DNA from: VAZQ01 sp963785745
Lineage (GTDB): Bacteria; Pseudomonadota; Alphaproteobacteria; Rhizobiales; Xanthobacteraceae
Assembly: GCA_963785745.1 (NCBI GenBank)
Contig: CAWAWR010000021.1
Span: forward strand, 62,001-126,000
Reading direction: 5' to 3'
DNA length: 64,000 nucleotides
Both the position numbers and the translations under genes were made by a program. The stretch's first letter is position 1; each line of letters begins with the position of its first letter. Shown piece by piece: positions 27,505 through 36,927 of the stretch. Below the pieces are notes generated by a model. It did no database searches. It was not told where the DNA came from and was given only the letters and a program-made list of their open reading frames with translations.

Positions 27505-28437
27505 TCAGCCTCCCCGTTCCAGCCGCCGCGCCTGCAGATGCTGGTAGATCACCAGTGGCACGATCAGCAGCGCCAGCAGCACCACGGCGACCGCCGATGC
27601 GGCCGGCCAATCGCGATTGCTGAAGAATTCGAGCCACAGCGTCTGTCCGATCATCATCGCGCCGGAGCCGCCGAGCAGGTCCGGGATGACGAACTCGCCA
27701 ACGATCGGAATGAAGCAGAGCAGCGAGCCGGCTATGACGCCGGGCAGCGCCAGCGGCAGCGTGACCAGCCAGAACGCCTTCCAGCGCGGGCAACCGAGAT
27801 CGGCCGCGGCCTCGAGCAGCGTTTCGTCCATGCGTTCGAGCGTGGCATAGATCGGCAGCACCATGAACGGCAGGTAGGTATAGACGATGCCGATGAAGAT
27901 CGCGGTGTCGGTCGAGATCCAGACCGGCGGCGTATCGACAATGCCGAGCAGGAGCAGCGCCTGGTTGAGCAGGCCGTCGCGCTGAAGGATCGTCATCCAG
28001 GCATAGACGCGGATCAGGAACGACGTCCAGAACGGCAGCACGATCAGCATGAACAGCACGCCCTGCCAGCGCCGCGGCGCGCGCGCCATGCCGTAGGCGA
28101 TGGGAAATCCGAGCATCAGCAGTATCGCCGTCGATACGAGCGCGATGCCGAGGCTGCGTCCGTAGGACGTGAGATAGAGCGAGTCGCTGACCAGCCGCGC
28201 GTAGCCGGTGAACGACAGGCCCGCGAAAAATTCTCGCAGCCCCTCGAGGCCTTCGGTGAGGTCGAGCTGCGGCAGATAGGGCGGCTGCGCGGTCGCGTAT
28301 TCCGACAGGCTGATCTTGAATACGATCAGGAACGGCACCAGAAAGAACGCGCCCAGCCACAGATACGGAATCAAAATGACAAGCCGCTGCCCCCAGGACC
28401 GGCGCGAAGATCGGCGCGATGTCGATGTCGCCGTCAT
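27505..28437 (-). CDS. potB: Polyamine-type ABC transporter permease (PotB/PotH type)
   Basis: 310 residues with six main membrane helices. EAA loop: EAAADLGCPRWKAFWLVTLP. The conserved stretch IPIVGEFVIPDLLGGSGAMM is a signature of PotB/PotH permeases. The start ATG overlaps the restored stop of the ATPase gene in an ATGA arrangement (28434-28437), as expected for a coupled operon. Partner of the permease at 26694 and the ATPase at 28434. Confidence 0.9.
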   Translation of the reverse strand: MTATSTSRRSSRRSWGQRLVILIPYLWLGAFFLVPFLIVFKISLSEYATAQPPYLPQLDLTEGLEGLREFFAGLSFTGYARLVSDSLYLTSYGRSLGIALVSTAILLMLGFPIAYGMARAPRRWQGVLFMLIVLPFWTSFLIRVYAWMTILQRDGLLNQALLLLGIVDTPPVWISTDTAIFIGIVYTYLPFMVLPIYATLERMDETLLEAAADLGCPRWKAFWLVTLPLALPGVIAGSLLCFIPIVGEFVIPDLLGGSGAMMIGQTLWLEFFSNRDWPAASAVAVVLLALLIVPLVIYQHLQARRLERGG

Positions 28438-29597
28438 CGGGTCAGCACCACAGCCTGCGTCGGATGCCCACGACAGCCAGACACGATCGCCAACGGCGAT
28501 CGGCGCGCTCGACGAGCCGCGTCATGTTGGCGGCGGCGGCATTGATCACGAAGCCATCGGCGAGCCGCACCTTGTAGACCGAGAAATCACCAAGGTAGCC
28601 GATCTCCCAGACCTCGCCTTCGACGCGGTTGACGCTGAGCGGCGGCGCATCGCGGGTGATCCTGATCTTCTCCGGACGCAGCGCGACCCAGATGGTGTTG
28701 CCGGGTTTGGCCTCGGGCGCCGCGGCCGCATGCAACGAGGCGACCGGCGCGCTGGCGATCGTGGTGCCGGCAACGCCGGAACTCGACGACGCGCCCCTCG
28801 ATCAGGTTCACGTCGCCGATGAAGCCGGCGACCCAGCGCGAATTCGGCTGCTCGTAGATTTCGGCCGGCGTCGCGACCTGGATCAGGCGGCCCTGGTTCA
28901 TGACGCCGATCCGGTCGGCGACCGTCATCGCCTCCTCCTGGTCGTGGGTGACGATCACGAAGGTAAGACCCAATCGTTCCCGAAGGCGCATCAGCTCGAA
29001 CTGGGTCTCTCCGCGCAGCTTCTTGTCGAGCGCGGCGAGCGGCTCGTCGAGCAGCAGCACGCGCGGGCGCTTGACCAGCGCGCGCGCGAGCGCCACGCGC
29101 TGGCGCTGGCCGCCGGACAGCTGATGCGGCTTGCGCGCTTCGAGGCCTTCGAGCCGCAGCAGCGCCAGCATCTCGGCAATGCGAGCGTTGACCTCCTGTT
29201 TCGGCAGGCCGTCCTGCTTGAGCCCGAATGCAACATTGCCCGCGACGGTGAGGTGCGGAAACAGCGCGTAGCTTTGGAACATCATGTTGACCGGCCGGCG
29301 ATGCGGCGGCACGCCGGTCAGATCCTCGCCGTCGAGCAGGATACGGCCTGCATCCGGCGCTTCGAAGCCCGCGAGCATCCGCAACAGCGTGGTCTTGCCG
29401 CAGCCGGACGGCCCGAGCAGCGCAAAAAATTCGCCCTGATAAATGTCGAGCGAGACGCCGTCGACCGCGGTCACGCCGGAAAAATGTTTGCTGACGGCGT
29501 CGAAGCGCGCCAGCGGCCGCGCAGCAGGATCCTTCCACGGAGCGAACCGCTCGCGTTTCCGTACCGGATTGTCAGGTTGATTGTCGCCGCGGTTCAT
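28434..29597 (-). CDS. potA: Polyamine-type ABC transporter ATPase (three frameshifts near the C-terminus)
   Basis: ATP-binding subunit of the transporter. The ATPase core is intact in one frame: Walker A GPSGCGKTT, Q-loop FQSYALFPHL, signature LSGGQRQRVALARAL, Walker B LLLDEPLAALD, H-loop VTHDQEE. The C-terminal TOBE region is broken by one-base excesses at about 28776-28781, 28505 and 28460. Bridging them gives ...GVAGTTIASAPV, VALRPEKIRITRD, then RVWLSWASDA and a stop that overlaps the next start as ATGA. That restored overlap is strong evidence that the breaks are sequencing errors. A 25-residue N-terminal extension precedes the core. First gene of the operon. Confidence 0.88.
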
Positions 29598-29600
29598 CCT

Positions 29601-29617
29601 TAGTCCCCGCGGGACTA
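29601..29617. terminator. Short perfect hairpin between operons
   Basis: TAGTCCC at 29601-29607 and GGGACTA at 29611-29617 pair perfectly around CGC. It lies between the receiver gene (stop at 29639) and the ATPase gene start (29597) on the minus strand, where a terminator or attenuator would fit. There is no T tract. Confidence 0.4.
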
Positions 29618-29638
29618 TCGGATGAATTCGGCGTTAGA

Positions 29639-30172
29639 TCAATTCAGCACTGTGCCGTCGGGCGCCAGCGCGATCGATGGTTCCGTGAGCGGATCGCCGA
29701 CCAGGTTGCGCGGTTGCGGCCCGTAATAATCGCCGAGCTGCACCACCGGACGCGGCTTGGCGACGATCGCCGTCAGCCGGTCGAGCAACGCCTGGGCGGA
29801 CACCGGCTTGCGCAGGTATTCGTTGACGCCGATCCGCACCGCTTCGATCACGCGCCAACGCTCGCCATGCGAAGAGAGCATGATGATCGGAACGTCCGAA
29901 AACGGAAACACGCCGGGCGACCGCACGATCCGCACGAATTCGGCGCCGTTCAGCAGCGGCAATTCCCAGTCGAGGATGACGACGTCCGGCGTCACGATGC
30001 GGATGGCATCGAGCCCGGCAATGCCGTCGCTCGCCTCGTAGACCTTGCGCACGCCGATATTGACGAGAAGCGTGCGCACGACCTTGCGCATGTACTGATT
30101 GTCGTCGACGATCAGGATGCTGAGCTCCTGAATCATCGCTTCGACGTCGCTTTTCGACAACGAGATCGGCAT
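29639..30172 (-). CDS. CheY-like single receiver protein
   Basis: 177 residues from the preferred ATG at 30172 (MPISLSKSDVE); in-frame starts at 30223 (TTG) and 30136 (MIQELSILIVDD) are possible. The receiver domain is complete: acidic pair in ILIVDDNQYMRK, phospho-acceptor Asp in VVILDWELPLLNG, Ser in IIMLSSHGE and Lys in YLRKPVSAQ. The C-terminal 40 residues (RPVVQLGDYYGPQPRNL) form a short tail found in rhizobial receivers of this type. It lacks an output domain, so it probably acts by protein contact in a phosphorelay. No kinase is adjacent. Confidence 0.85.
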   Translation of the reverse strand: MPISLSKSDVEAMIQELSILIVDDNQYMRKVVRTLLVNIGVRKVYEASDGIAGLDAIRIVTPDVVILDWELPLLNGAEFVRIVRSPGVFPFSDVPIIMLSSHGERWRVIEAVRIGVNEYLRKPVSAQALLDRLTAIVAKPRPVVQLGDYYGPQPRNLVGDPLTEPSIALAPDGTVLN

Positions 30173-30323
30173 TCGCGCGGCCCAAAACACGCCGGCCCAT
30201 GCGTCGCCGACAACCTCATTCAATCACATGTGAATTTCGGTCGCGTAAAATGACACCGCAGAATTTGCTGCATGCGCGGAAAGGATTTCGAAGGCATGCC
30301 GCGTGCCGGGAGCAATGTATTAA

Positions 30324-31823
30324 CTACGGTCTTGAACGCTCGCTTAAGGTCCGCGCCACCGCATCGCGCCAACCCGCGAATTTGCGCACCCGCGTCGCCT
30401 CGTCCATCTGCGGCATGAAGCGGCGCTCGCAGGTCCAGCGCGCCGCGAATTCAGGCAGATCGGGACAGAGGCCGGCGGCGAGCCCCGCGAGATAGGCGGC
30501 GCCGACCGCGGTGGTCTCCATCACGGCCGGACGGTCGACCGGAGCGGCAAGGATATCGGCGAGGAACTGCATCGTGAAATCGCTCGCCGCCATGCCGCCA
30601 TCGACGCGCAGCACGGTGTCGCCGGCGGCCGGCCAGTCGGCGCGCATGGCGTCGAGCAGATCGCGGGTCTGGTAGCCGACCGCTTCGAGCGTAGCGCGTG
30701 CGATCTCGGCAATGCCGGCGTTGCGGGTGAGTCCGTAGATTGCGCCGCGCGCATTCGCGTCCCACCACGGCGCGCCGAGCCCGACGAAGGCCGGCACCAG
30801 ATAGACCTGTTCGGACGGGTCGGCAGCAGCAGCCAGCGCGTTCACATGCGGCGCGGCGGTGATCATCTTGAGCGCATCGCGCAGCCATTGCACGGCGGCG
30901 CCGGCAATGAAGATCGCGCCTTCCAGCGCATAGGTGCGCTTGCCGCCGAGCTGATAGGCGATCGTGGTCAGCAGGCGGTTGTTCGACGCAACCGGCGTCT
31001 CGCCGATGTTGAGCAACGCGAAACAGCCGGTGCCATAGGTCGATTTCATCATGCCGGGGCGGAAGCATCCCTGCCCGACCGTCGCCGCCTGCTGGTCGCC
31101 GGCGACGCCGAGGATCCGGATCGGCCCGCCGAACAGCTCCGGCGCCGTCGTGCCGAAGTCACCCGCGCAATCGCGGACCTCCGGCAATAGCGACGACGGC
31201 ACGCCGAACAGCTTGCACAGATCCGCGTCCCACCTCGCGCTGCCGATGTCGAGAAGCAGCGTCCGCGCCGCATTGGTCGCATCGGTCGCGTGCAGCTTGC
31301 CGCCGGTCAGCCGCCACAAGAGGAAACTGTCGACCGTGCCGAACGCCAGCCTGCCCTGCTCTGCCGCCGCCTGCGCGCCGTCCACATGCTCCAGCAGCCA
31401 GGCGATCTTGGTTGCTGAGAAATAAGGGTCGAGCAGCAGCCCCGTGCGCCGGGACACCGACGCCTCGTGGCCCTGCTGCCGCAGCGTTGCACAGGCGTCC
31501 GCGGTGCGCCGGTCCTGCCACACGATGGCGTTGTGGATCGGCCGTCCGCTGGCGCGGTCCCAGACGACGGTCGTCTCGCGCTGATTGGTGATGCCGATGG
31601 CGGCGATCGCGGTCGCGGCCGTGCCGGCCTTCGCCATGGCGGCGCGCACGGTGGCGACCGTCGTTGCCCAGATTTCCTCCGGGTCGTGCTCGACCTGTCC
31701 CGGCCCCGGATAGATCTGCTTGAATTCCTGCTGCGCGGACGCAACCGGCTTGAGCGCGGCATCGAACACGATGGCGCGCGTCGACGTGGTGCCTTGATCG
31801 ATTGCGAGGAGATAATCCGGCAC
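30324..31823 (-). CDS. glpK: Glycerol kinase
   Basis: Phosphorylates glycerol with ATP to sn-glycerol 3-phosphate in the cytoplasm. 499 residues from the GTG at 31823 (PDYLLAIDQGTTSTRAI), normal for GlpK. Family blocks: GITNQRETTVVWDR, IVWQDRRT, FGTVDSFLLWRLTGG, GVAGDQQAATVGQGCF, YGTGCFALLNIG, DGGMAASDFTMQFLADIL. Longer starts reach back to a GTG at 31904 that directly follows the stop codon of glpD (TGAGTG), so translational coupling with an extended N-terminus cannot be excluded. It is downstream of glpD in the same operon; no facilitator gene is present. Confidence 0.95.
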   Translation of the reverse strand: MPDYLLAIDQGTTSTRAIVFDAALKPVASAQQEFKQIYPGPGQVEHDPEEIWATTVATVRAAMAKAGTAATAIAAIGITNQRETTVVWDRASGRPIHNAIVWQDRRTADACATLRQQGHEASVSRRTGLLLDPYFSATKIAWLLEHVDGAQAAAEQGRLAFGTVDSFLLWRLTGGKLHATDATNAARTLLLDIGSARWDADLCKLFGVPSSLLPEVRDCAGDFGTTAPELFGGPIRILGVAGDQQAATVGQGCFRPGMMKSTYGTGCFALLNIGETPVASNNRLLTTIAYQLGGKRTYALEGAIFIAGAAVQWLRDALKMITAAPHVNALAAAADPSEQVYLVPAFVGLGAPWWDANARGAIYGLTRNAGIAEIARATLEAVGYQTRDLLDAMRADWPAAGDTVLRVDGGMAASDFTMQFLADILAAPVDRPAVMETTAVGAAYLAGLAAGLCPDLPEFAARWTCERRFMPQMDEATRVRKFAGWRDAVARTLSERSRP

Positions 31824-31904
31824 GGCGCTCTGCCCGAGAAGATTGGATCGCCTTACTACCATACTCAAAATTGAGCGGCCGGTACGCGTCTTGCCGAGGC
31901 CCAC

Positions 31905-33401
31905 TCAGCCTGCACTGCCCAGCACACCGGTCATGAACGATGAGAGCCTTGAGCGCTCATCGCGCGACAGGCGCAAGCCGAGCTTGGTCCGGCGCCACAA
32001 CACATCGTCCGGAGTCTGCGCCCATTCGTGCGTCATCAGATAGCGGACCTCTGCGCCGGTCAGACCGCCGCCGAGATTCGGTCCGAGATCGTCGAGGCTG
32101 CGCGCCGAAGTCAGGATGTTGCGGACCCGCGTGCCGTAAGCGCGCACGAGGCGGCGGGCGTGACCGTCGCTCAGGAACGGCCAGGAGGCGCGCAGCCCCG
32201 CGATCAGCCGCTCGAAGCCGTCGACCGCGAAATCTCCCCCCGGCAACGCCGTGCCCTTGGTCCAGTCCGGCCGTGCGCCGAGGAGTGGCGCGAGCTTGCC
32301 GAATGCTTCCTCCGCGAGACGGCGGTAGGTCGTGATCTTGCCGCCATAGACCGTCAGCAGCGGCGCCTCGCCGACCGCCCGATCGAGCTCCAGCACGTAG
32401 TCGCGCGGCGTATCCTGCGGCTTGTCGCCGTCGTCATCGCCATAGAGCGGGCGCACGCCGGCGAACGACCAGACCACGTCGGCCGCCGTCACCAGCGTGC
32501 GGAAGTGATCGCTTGCGATCTTGCAGAGATAGCCGATCTCCTCGGCGCTCGCTTCGATCTTGCCCGGATCGCCCGAGAAATCCCGGTCGGTCGTCCCGAC
32601 CATGGTGAAGTCGCCTTCGAACGGCAAGGCGAACACCACACGTCCATCGGGTGCCTGGAAGATATAGGCGCGATCGTGCTCGAACAGCCGCGGCACCACG
32701 ATGTGGCTGCCCGCGATCAGCCGGACGTTGCCGGACGGCGGCCGGCGCAGCACCGTGTCGCTGAACGGGCCGACCCAGGGACCGGTGGCGTTGACCAAAG
32801 CGCGGGCGCTCATGACGTCGCGCCGTCCGCGCACTTCGAGCACGAGCTTCCAGTCCGCGCCGCGCTCCACGCGCACGCAGCGGGTGCGGGTGCGGATCAC
32901 CGCGCCGCGCTCGGCCGCGTCCACCGCGTTGAGCACGACCAGCCGCGCGTCGTCGACCCAGCAGTCGGAATATTCGAAGCCGTGCTCGTAGCGCCCCTTG
33001 AGCGGCACGCCGAGCGGGTCGCGCGCGAGATCGATCGTGCGCGTCGCCGGCAGGAGCTTGCGCCCGCCGAGGTGGTCATAGACGAACAGCCCCAGCCGCA
33101 GCATCCAGCGCGGCCGCATGCCGGGCTCGATCGGCAGCACGAACCGCATCGGCCGGATCAGATGCGGCGCCATGCGCAAGAGGATCTCGCGCTCGATCAG
33201 CGCCTCGCGCACCAGCCGCAGCCAGCCGTGCTCGAGATAACGCAAGCCGCCATGGATCAGCTTGGTGGAGGCCGACGAGGTGCCGGACGCGAGGTCGTTC
33301 TGCTCGACCAGCAGCACGCGCAGGCCGCGCCCAGCCGCATCGCGGGCGATGCCGGCGCCGTTGATGCCGCCCCCGACGATGGCGAGGTCGAAATCGCTCA
33401 T
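31905..33401 (-). CDS. glpD: Glycerol-3-phosphate dehydrogenase, aerobic FAD type
   Basis: 498 residues, oxidises glycerol 3-phosphate to dihydroxyacetone phosphate at the inner membrane and passes electrons to quinone. The FAD-binding N-terminus is FDLAIVGGGINGAGIARDAA, followed by SGTSSASTKLIHGGLRYLE, the GlpD signature. Further blocks: NATGPWVGPF, RLIAGSHIVVP, GTTDRDFSGDP and VYGGKITTYRRLAE. Start at 33401 (MSDFDL) with AGGA before it; a longer frame upstream is not conserved. Operon partner of glpK immediately downstream. Confidence 0.95.
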   Translation of the reverse strand: MSDFDLAIVGGGINGAGIARDAAGRGLRVLLVEQNDLASGTSSASTKLIHGGLRYLEHGWLRLVREALIEREILLRMAPHLIRPMRFVLPIEPGMRPRWMLRLGLFVYDHLGGRKLLPATRTIDLARDPLGVPLKGRYEHGFEYSDCWVDDARLVVLNAVDAAERGAVIRTRTRCVRVERGADWKLVLEVRGRRDVMSARALVNATGPWVGPFSDTVLRRPPSGNVRLIAGSHIVVPRLFEHDRAYIFQAPDGRVVFALPFEGDFTMVGTTDRDFSGDPGKIEASAEEIGYLCKIASDHFRTLVTAADVVWSFAGVRPLYGDDDGDKPQDTPRDYVLELDRAVGEAPLLTVYGGKITTYRRLAEEAFGKLAPLLGARPDWTKGTALPGGDFAVDGFERLIAGLRASWPFLSDGHARRLVRAYGTRVRNILTSARSLDDLGPNLGGGLTGAEVRYLMTHEWAQTPDDVLWRRTKLGLRLSRDERSRLSSFMTGVLGSAG

Positions 33402-33517
33402 GATCCTGATTCGCTCCCGGGGTGAGCATCGCGCGGCGCACCCGTCGCCACTCAAGACGGACTTGCAAGGTTGGTGCTGAGAGCTATGATCGAGCAGACC
33501 GGCGGGAGCAAGCAACG

Positions 33518-34219
33518 ATGGACTTCTCCGATCGCCATGTGGTCGTGACCGGCGGGACCGGCGCGCTCGGGACCGCAGTCGCCGATGCGCTGGTCAAGGC
33601 CGGCGCCATCTGCCACGTCCCCTATGTGGAAGCGGCGGAAGCCGAACGCTTCCCGTTGCGCGGCCATGCCCAGGTCAAGCTGGTCCCGGTCTCCGATCTG
33701 TCCGACGAGGCGTCGGTCAGCCGCCTGTTCGGCGACGTGTCGCCGCTGTGGGCATCGATCCATATCGCCGGCGGCTTCGCCATGAAGCCGGTCGCCGAGA
33801 CCACGCGGTCCGACCTGATGCAGCAGGTCGACATGAATTTCGTCACCGCCTTCCTGTGCTGCCGGGCCGCGGTCAACGCCATCGCACGGACCGGCGCGGG
33901 CGGAAGGATCGTGAACATCGCGGCGCGTCCCGCGCTCGAATGGCGCAGCGGCGCCGGCATGGCCGCCTACACCGCGAGCAAGGCCGCGGTCGCCGCGCTC
34001 ACGGTCGCGCTCGCGGAGGAAGTCGCCAAGTCAAACATCCTGGTCAACGCGGTCGCGCCGTCGATCCTGGATACGCGCATCAATCGCGAGGCCATGCCGA
34101 AAGCGGATCACGCGGCCTGGCCGAAGGTCGAGGAGGTCGCAGCGACGATCCTGTTCCTGGCATCGCCTGACAACAAGGTGACGCGCGGCGCGATCGTGCC
34201 GGTGTATGGGAAGTCTTGA
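33518..34219 (+). CDS. Short-chain dehydrogenase/reductase family protein
   Basis: 233 residues with a Rossmann fold: cofactor motif VVVTGGTGALGTAVADAL and active-site YTASKAAV (Tyr and Lys). The position where the catalytic Ser normally stands, 13 residues before the Tyr, is Pro in VNIAARPALEWRSGAG, so this is an atypical member. The C-terminus (LFLASPDNKVTRGAIVPVYG) is the usual end. Start at 33518 with GGGAG upstream. It is convergent with malonyl-CoA decarboxylase; the two stop codons abut as TGATCA. Substrate unknown. Confidence 0.85.
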   Translation: MDFSDRHVVVTGGTGALGTAVADALVKAGAICHVPYVEAAEAERFPLRGHAQVKLVPVSDLSDEASVSRLFGDVSPLWASIHIAGGFAMKPVAETTRSDLMQQVDMNFVTAFLCCRAAVNAIARTGAGGRIVNIAARPALEWRSGAGMAAYTASKAAVAALTVALAEEVAKSNILVNAVAPSILDTRINREAMPKADHAAWPKVEEVAATILFLASPDNKVTRGAIVPVYGKS

Positions 34220-35575
34220 TCAGCCCACAAACGAAGTGAGGTCGAAGGCCGGCGCCTTCACCAGCTTCGTCACCGCGTTCGACGCCACGACCGTGCGCTG
34301 CTGGGCGAAGGCTTCGTGGTTCTTCTCGATGTCGTCGAGGTCGTAGAGATAGTTCACCATCAGCCCGTGCGATTGACCGAGGCCATTCTCGGACATGTCG
34401 GCAAGCCAGTTGATCCGCTCGAGCCGCGCGCCGTTGCCGAGATGGAAACGCGCGACCGGATCGACCGGCGCACCGTTGCGCGACTTGGCGTGGAGGAAAT
34501 AAAACGCCGCGGCGCGCAATACCGGGTCCTTGAGCGGCTCCGGATCGCCTTGCCACCAACCCGCGGTTTCGACCTGGGTCAGCGCGTCGCGATCCTCCGG
34601 CTTGAAGGCTTTCGAATTCTCCGCCGCCAGCTCGCGGCGCAGCCACCCGGCAAATCCCGGCACCGGCGACAGCGTGACGAAGCGCGTGGCCTTCGGATAT
34701 TCGCGCGCAATCTCCTCGGCCACCTGCTTGATCAGGAAGTTGCCGAACGAGACGCCGGTGAGCCCGCGCTGGCAGTTGGAGATCGAATAGAACACCGCCG
34801 TCGTCGGCGGCTGCGAGTCGACCGGCTCGCCATTGACTGCGAGAATCGGGTCGATCGCGCCGGGGATCTCGCGCGTCAGCGCAACCTCGACGAAGATCAA
34901 CGGATCGTCGACCAGCGCCGGGTGGAAGAAGGCGTAGCAGCGCCGGTCCGGCGGATCGATGCGCCGGCGCAGATCATCCCAGCCGTGGATGCGATGCACC
35001 GCCTCGTAACGGATGATCCGCTCCAGGATGCTCGCCGACGTCGACCAGTCGATCCGGCGCAACACCAGGAAGCCGCGGTTGAACCACGACGAGAACATGT
35101 GAACGAAATCGCGGTCGATCGCCGCAAGGTCGTCGCGGCGGGTGAGCGCATCGAGGAGTTGCTCGCGCATCCGCACCAGCACAGCGGTGCCGCCGGGCGC
35201 AAGGTTGAGCCGCCGCAGCAATTCCTGCCGTCGCGGTTCGGCCGCGACGTGGATACCCGCGGCAGTGACGTCCGACGGGTTTGCGCGCCAGGTCTCGATC
35301 GCGGCGGCGAGCCGCTCGTGGTCGGTCCCGAATTTCGATGCGAGACTCTCGAAAAAGGCGACCCGCGCCCCGGAGGTCAACTCCGCGTAGCGCGCCAGGA
35401 TCTCGCTGGCGAGCGCCACGCCCGAGGCTTCGCCGCGCCCCGATAGGAGCTGCTCGCACAGGTCGACCAGATTGGCCGAACGCTGCTCGGACAGCGGCCT
35501 CCGGTCGCGGGCAATGAGCGCGCGGCCGCGGTCTGCGATCGTCTGCAGCATGTCGCCGAAGAATGAGCTGTTCAC
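34220..35575 (-). CDS. matA: Malonyl-CoA decarboxylase
   Basis: Converts malonyl-CoA to acetyl-CoA and CO2 in the cytoplasm. 451 residues from the GTG at 35575 (NSSFFGDMLQTIADRGR); a TTG at 35635 would add 20 residues. Family blocks: FFESLASKFGTD, FSSWFNRGFLVLRRIDW, CYAFFHPALVDDPLIFVEVAL, FYSISNCQRGLTGVSFGNFLIKQV region with the catalytic Ser, TLSPVPGFAGWL, and RFHLGNGARLERINWLADMS with the catalytic His. Malonate matABC partners are not adjacent, but a CoA-transferase-family gene starts 181 nt away on the other strand. Confidence 0.92.
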   Translation of the reverse strand: MNSSFFGDMLQTIADRGRALIARDRRPLSEQRSANLVDLCEQLLSGRGEASGVALASEILARYAELTSGARVAFFESLASKFGTDHERLAAAIETWRANPSDVTAAGIHVAAEPRRQELLRRLNLAPGGTAVLVRMREQLLDALTRRDDLAAIDRDFVHMFSSWFNRGFLVLRRIDWSTSASILERIIRYEAVHRIHGWDDLRRRIDPPDRRCYAFFHPALVDDPLIFVEVALTREIPGAIDPILAVNGEPVDSQPPTTAVFYSISNCQRGLTGVSFGNFLIKQVAEEIAREYPKATRFVTLSPVPGFAGWLRRELAAENSKAFKPEDRDALTQVETAGWWQGDPEPLKDPVLRAAAFYFLHAKSRNGAPVDPVARFHLGNGARLERINWLADMSENGLGQSHGLMVNYLYDLDDIEKNHEAFAQQRTVVASNAVTKLVKAPAFDLTSFVG

Positions 35576-35756
35576 GGGTGCAATTCCGTCGCTATGCCGG
35601 CCATTAGAGATAGGTACGTCCTGAAGAACAGGCAATTCACCACCGCCGGCACTCTAACGCCCAAGGTCTGGACAAGTTCTTGCCGGCACGCCAGAGAAGC
35701 ACCGATTCGGGGCGCAATCTTGGTCGGCGCCACATTAGCGTTAAGGAGAATAATCC

Positions 35757-36926
35757 ATGCCGGGTCCGCTGACCGGTCTGCGTGTCCTCGAGCTCGCCCG
35801 CATCCTGGCCGGGCCATGGGCGGGACAACTTCTGGCCGACCTGGGCGCCGACGTGATCAAGGTCGAGCGCAAGGGCGCCGGCGACGACACCCGCGGCTGG
35901 GGCCCGCCCTTCGTGCCGGCGGCCGACGGCAGCCATCTCGGCGCCGCCTATTTCCATGGCGCCAACCGCGGCAAACGTTCGATCGAGCTCGACTTCGAGA
36001 CCGCGGAAGGCCAGCGCCTGGTGAAGAAGCTCGCCGCACGCTCCGACGTGCTGATCGAGAACTTCAAGGTCGGCGGGTTGAAGAAGTTCGGCCTCGACTA
36101 TGAGAGCATGGCGAAGGAATTCCCGCGCCTGATCTACTGCTCGGTCACCGGCTTCGGGCAGACCGGTCCGTATGCATCGCGCGCCGGCTACGATCTCATG
36201 GCGCAGGGCATCGGCGGCTTCATGAGCCTGACCGGCGATGCCGATGGCGAGCCGACGCGCGCCGGCGTTCCGATCGCCGACATCATGACCGGCGTCTATG
36301 CCGTCGTCGGCATCCTCGCGGCGATCCACGAGCGCGACAAGACCGGCCGCGGCACGCTGGTCGACGGCGCGCTGGTCGACACGCAGGTCGGCATGCTCGC
36401 CAACCAGGCGCTCAACTATCTGGTTTCCAGCGAGCTGCCGGTGCGGATCGGCAATGCGCATCCCAACATCGTGCCTTATCAGGTGTTCCCGGTCGCCGAC
36501 GGCCACATCATCATCGCCACCGGCAACGACAGCCAGTTCGTGAAACTGTGCGGCGTGCTCGGCGAGCCGGCGCTCGGGGAAAATCCGGACTACAAGGACA
36601 ACAAGAGCCGGCTGGCGCACCGCGAGGTGCTCGTTGCCCGGCTCACGGAGCTTTGCAAGCGCATGACCAGCGCCGACATCCTGGCGAAGCTCGAAGCGGT
36701 CGGCGTGCCGGCCGGCCCGATCAACACGCTCGATCAGGTGTTCAGCGATCCGCAGGTGATCCACCGCGGCGTGAAGCTCAACCTGCCGAGCGCCGCCGCC
36801 AAGGGCGGAACGATCCCCGGCGTGCGTACGCCGCTGGTGATCGGCGGGCGGCCGATGGCGCATGAGCGGCCCTCGCCGCGCCTCGGCGAGCACACCGAAG
36901 AGATCCTGCGGGAGATCGGAGAGTAG
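35757..36926 (+). CDS. CaiB/BaiF (type III) CoA-transferase family protein
   Basis: 389 residues, the usual length of type III CoA-transferases, which move CoA between carboxylic acids. Recognised by GPLTGLRVLELARILAGPWA at the N-terminus, DVIKVERKGAGDDTRGWGPP, the NRGKRSIELDF block, IENFKVGGLKKFGLDY, and the catalytic Asp146 in SRAGYDLMAQGIGG. AAGGAG precedes the ATG. The divergent malonyl-CoA decarboxylase suggests a link to malonate, oxalate or another short dicarboxylate (inference). A 58-residue PhaR-like gene starts one base after its stop. Confidence 0.92.
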   Translation: MPGPLTGLRVLELARILAGPWAGQLLADLGADVIKVERKGAGDDTRGWGPPFVPAADGSHLGAAYFHGANRGKRSIELDFETAEGQRLVKKLAARSDVLIENFKVGGLKKFGLDYESMAKEFPRLIYCSVTGFGQTGPYASRAGYDLMAQGIGGFMSLTGDADGEPTRAGVPIADIMTGVYAVVGILAAIHERDKTGRGTLVDGALVDTQVGMLANQALNYLVSSELPVRIGNAHPNIVPYQVFPVADGHIIIATGNDSQFVKLCGVLGEPALGENPDYKDNKSRLAHREVLVARLTELCKRMTSADILAKLEAVGVPAGPINTLDQVFSDPQVIHRGVKLNLPSAAAKGGTIPGVRTPLVIGGRPMAHERPSPRLGEHTEEILREIGE

Positions 36927-36927
36927 G

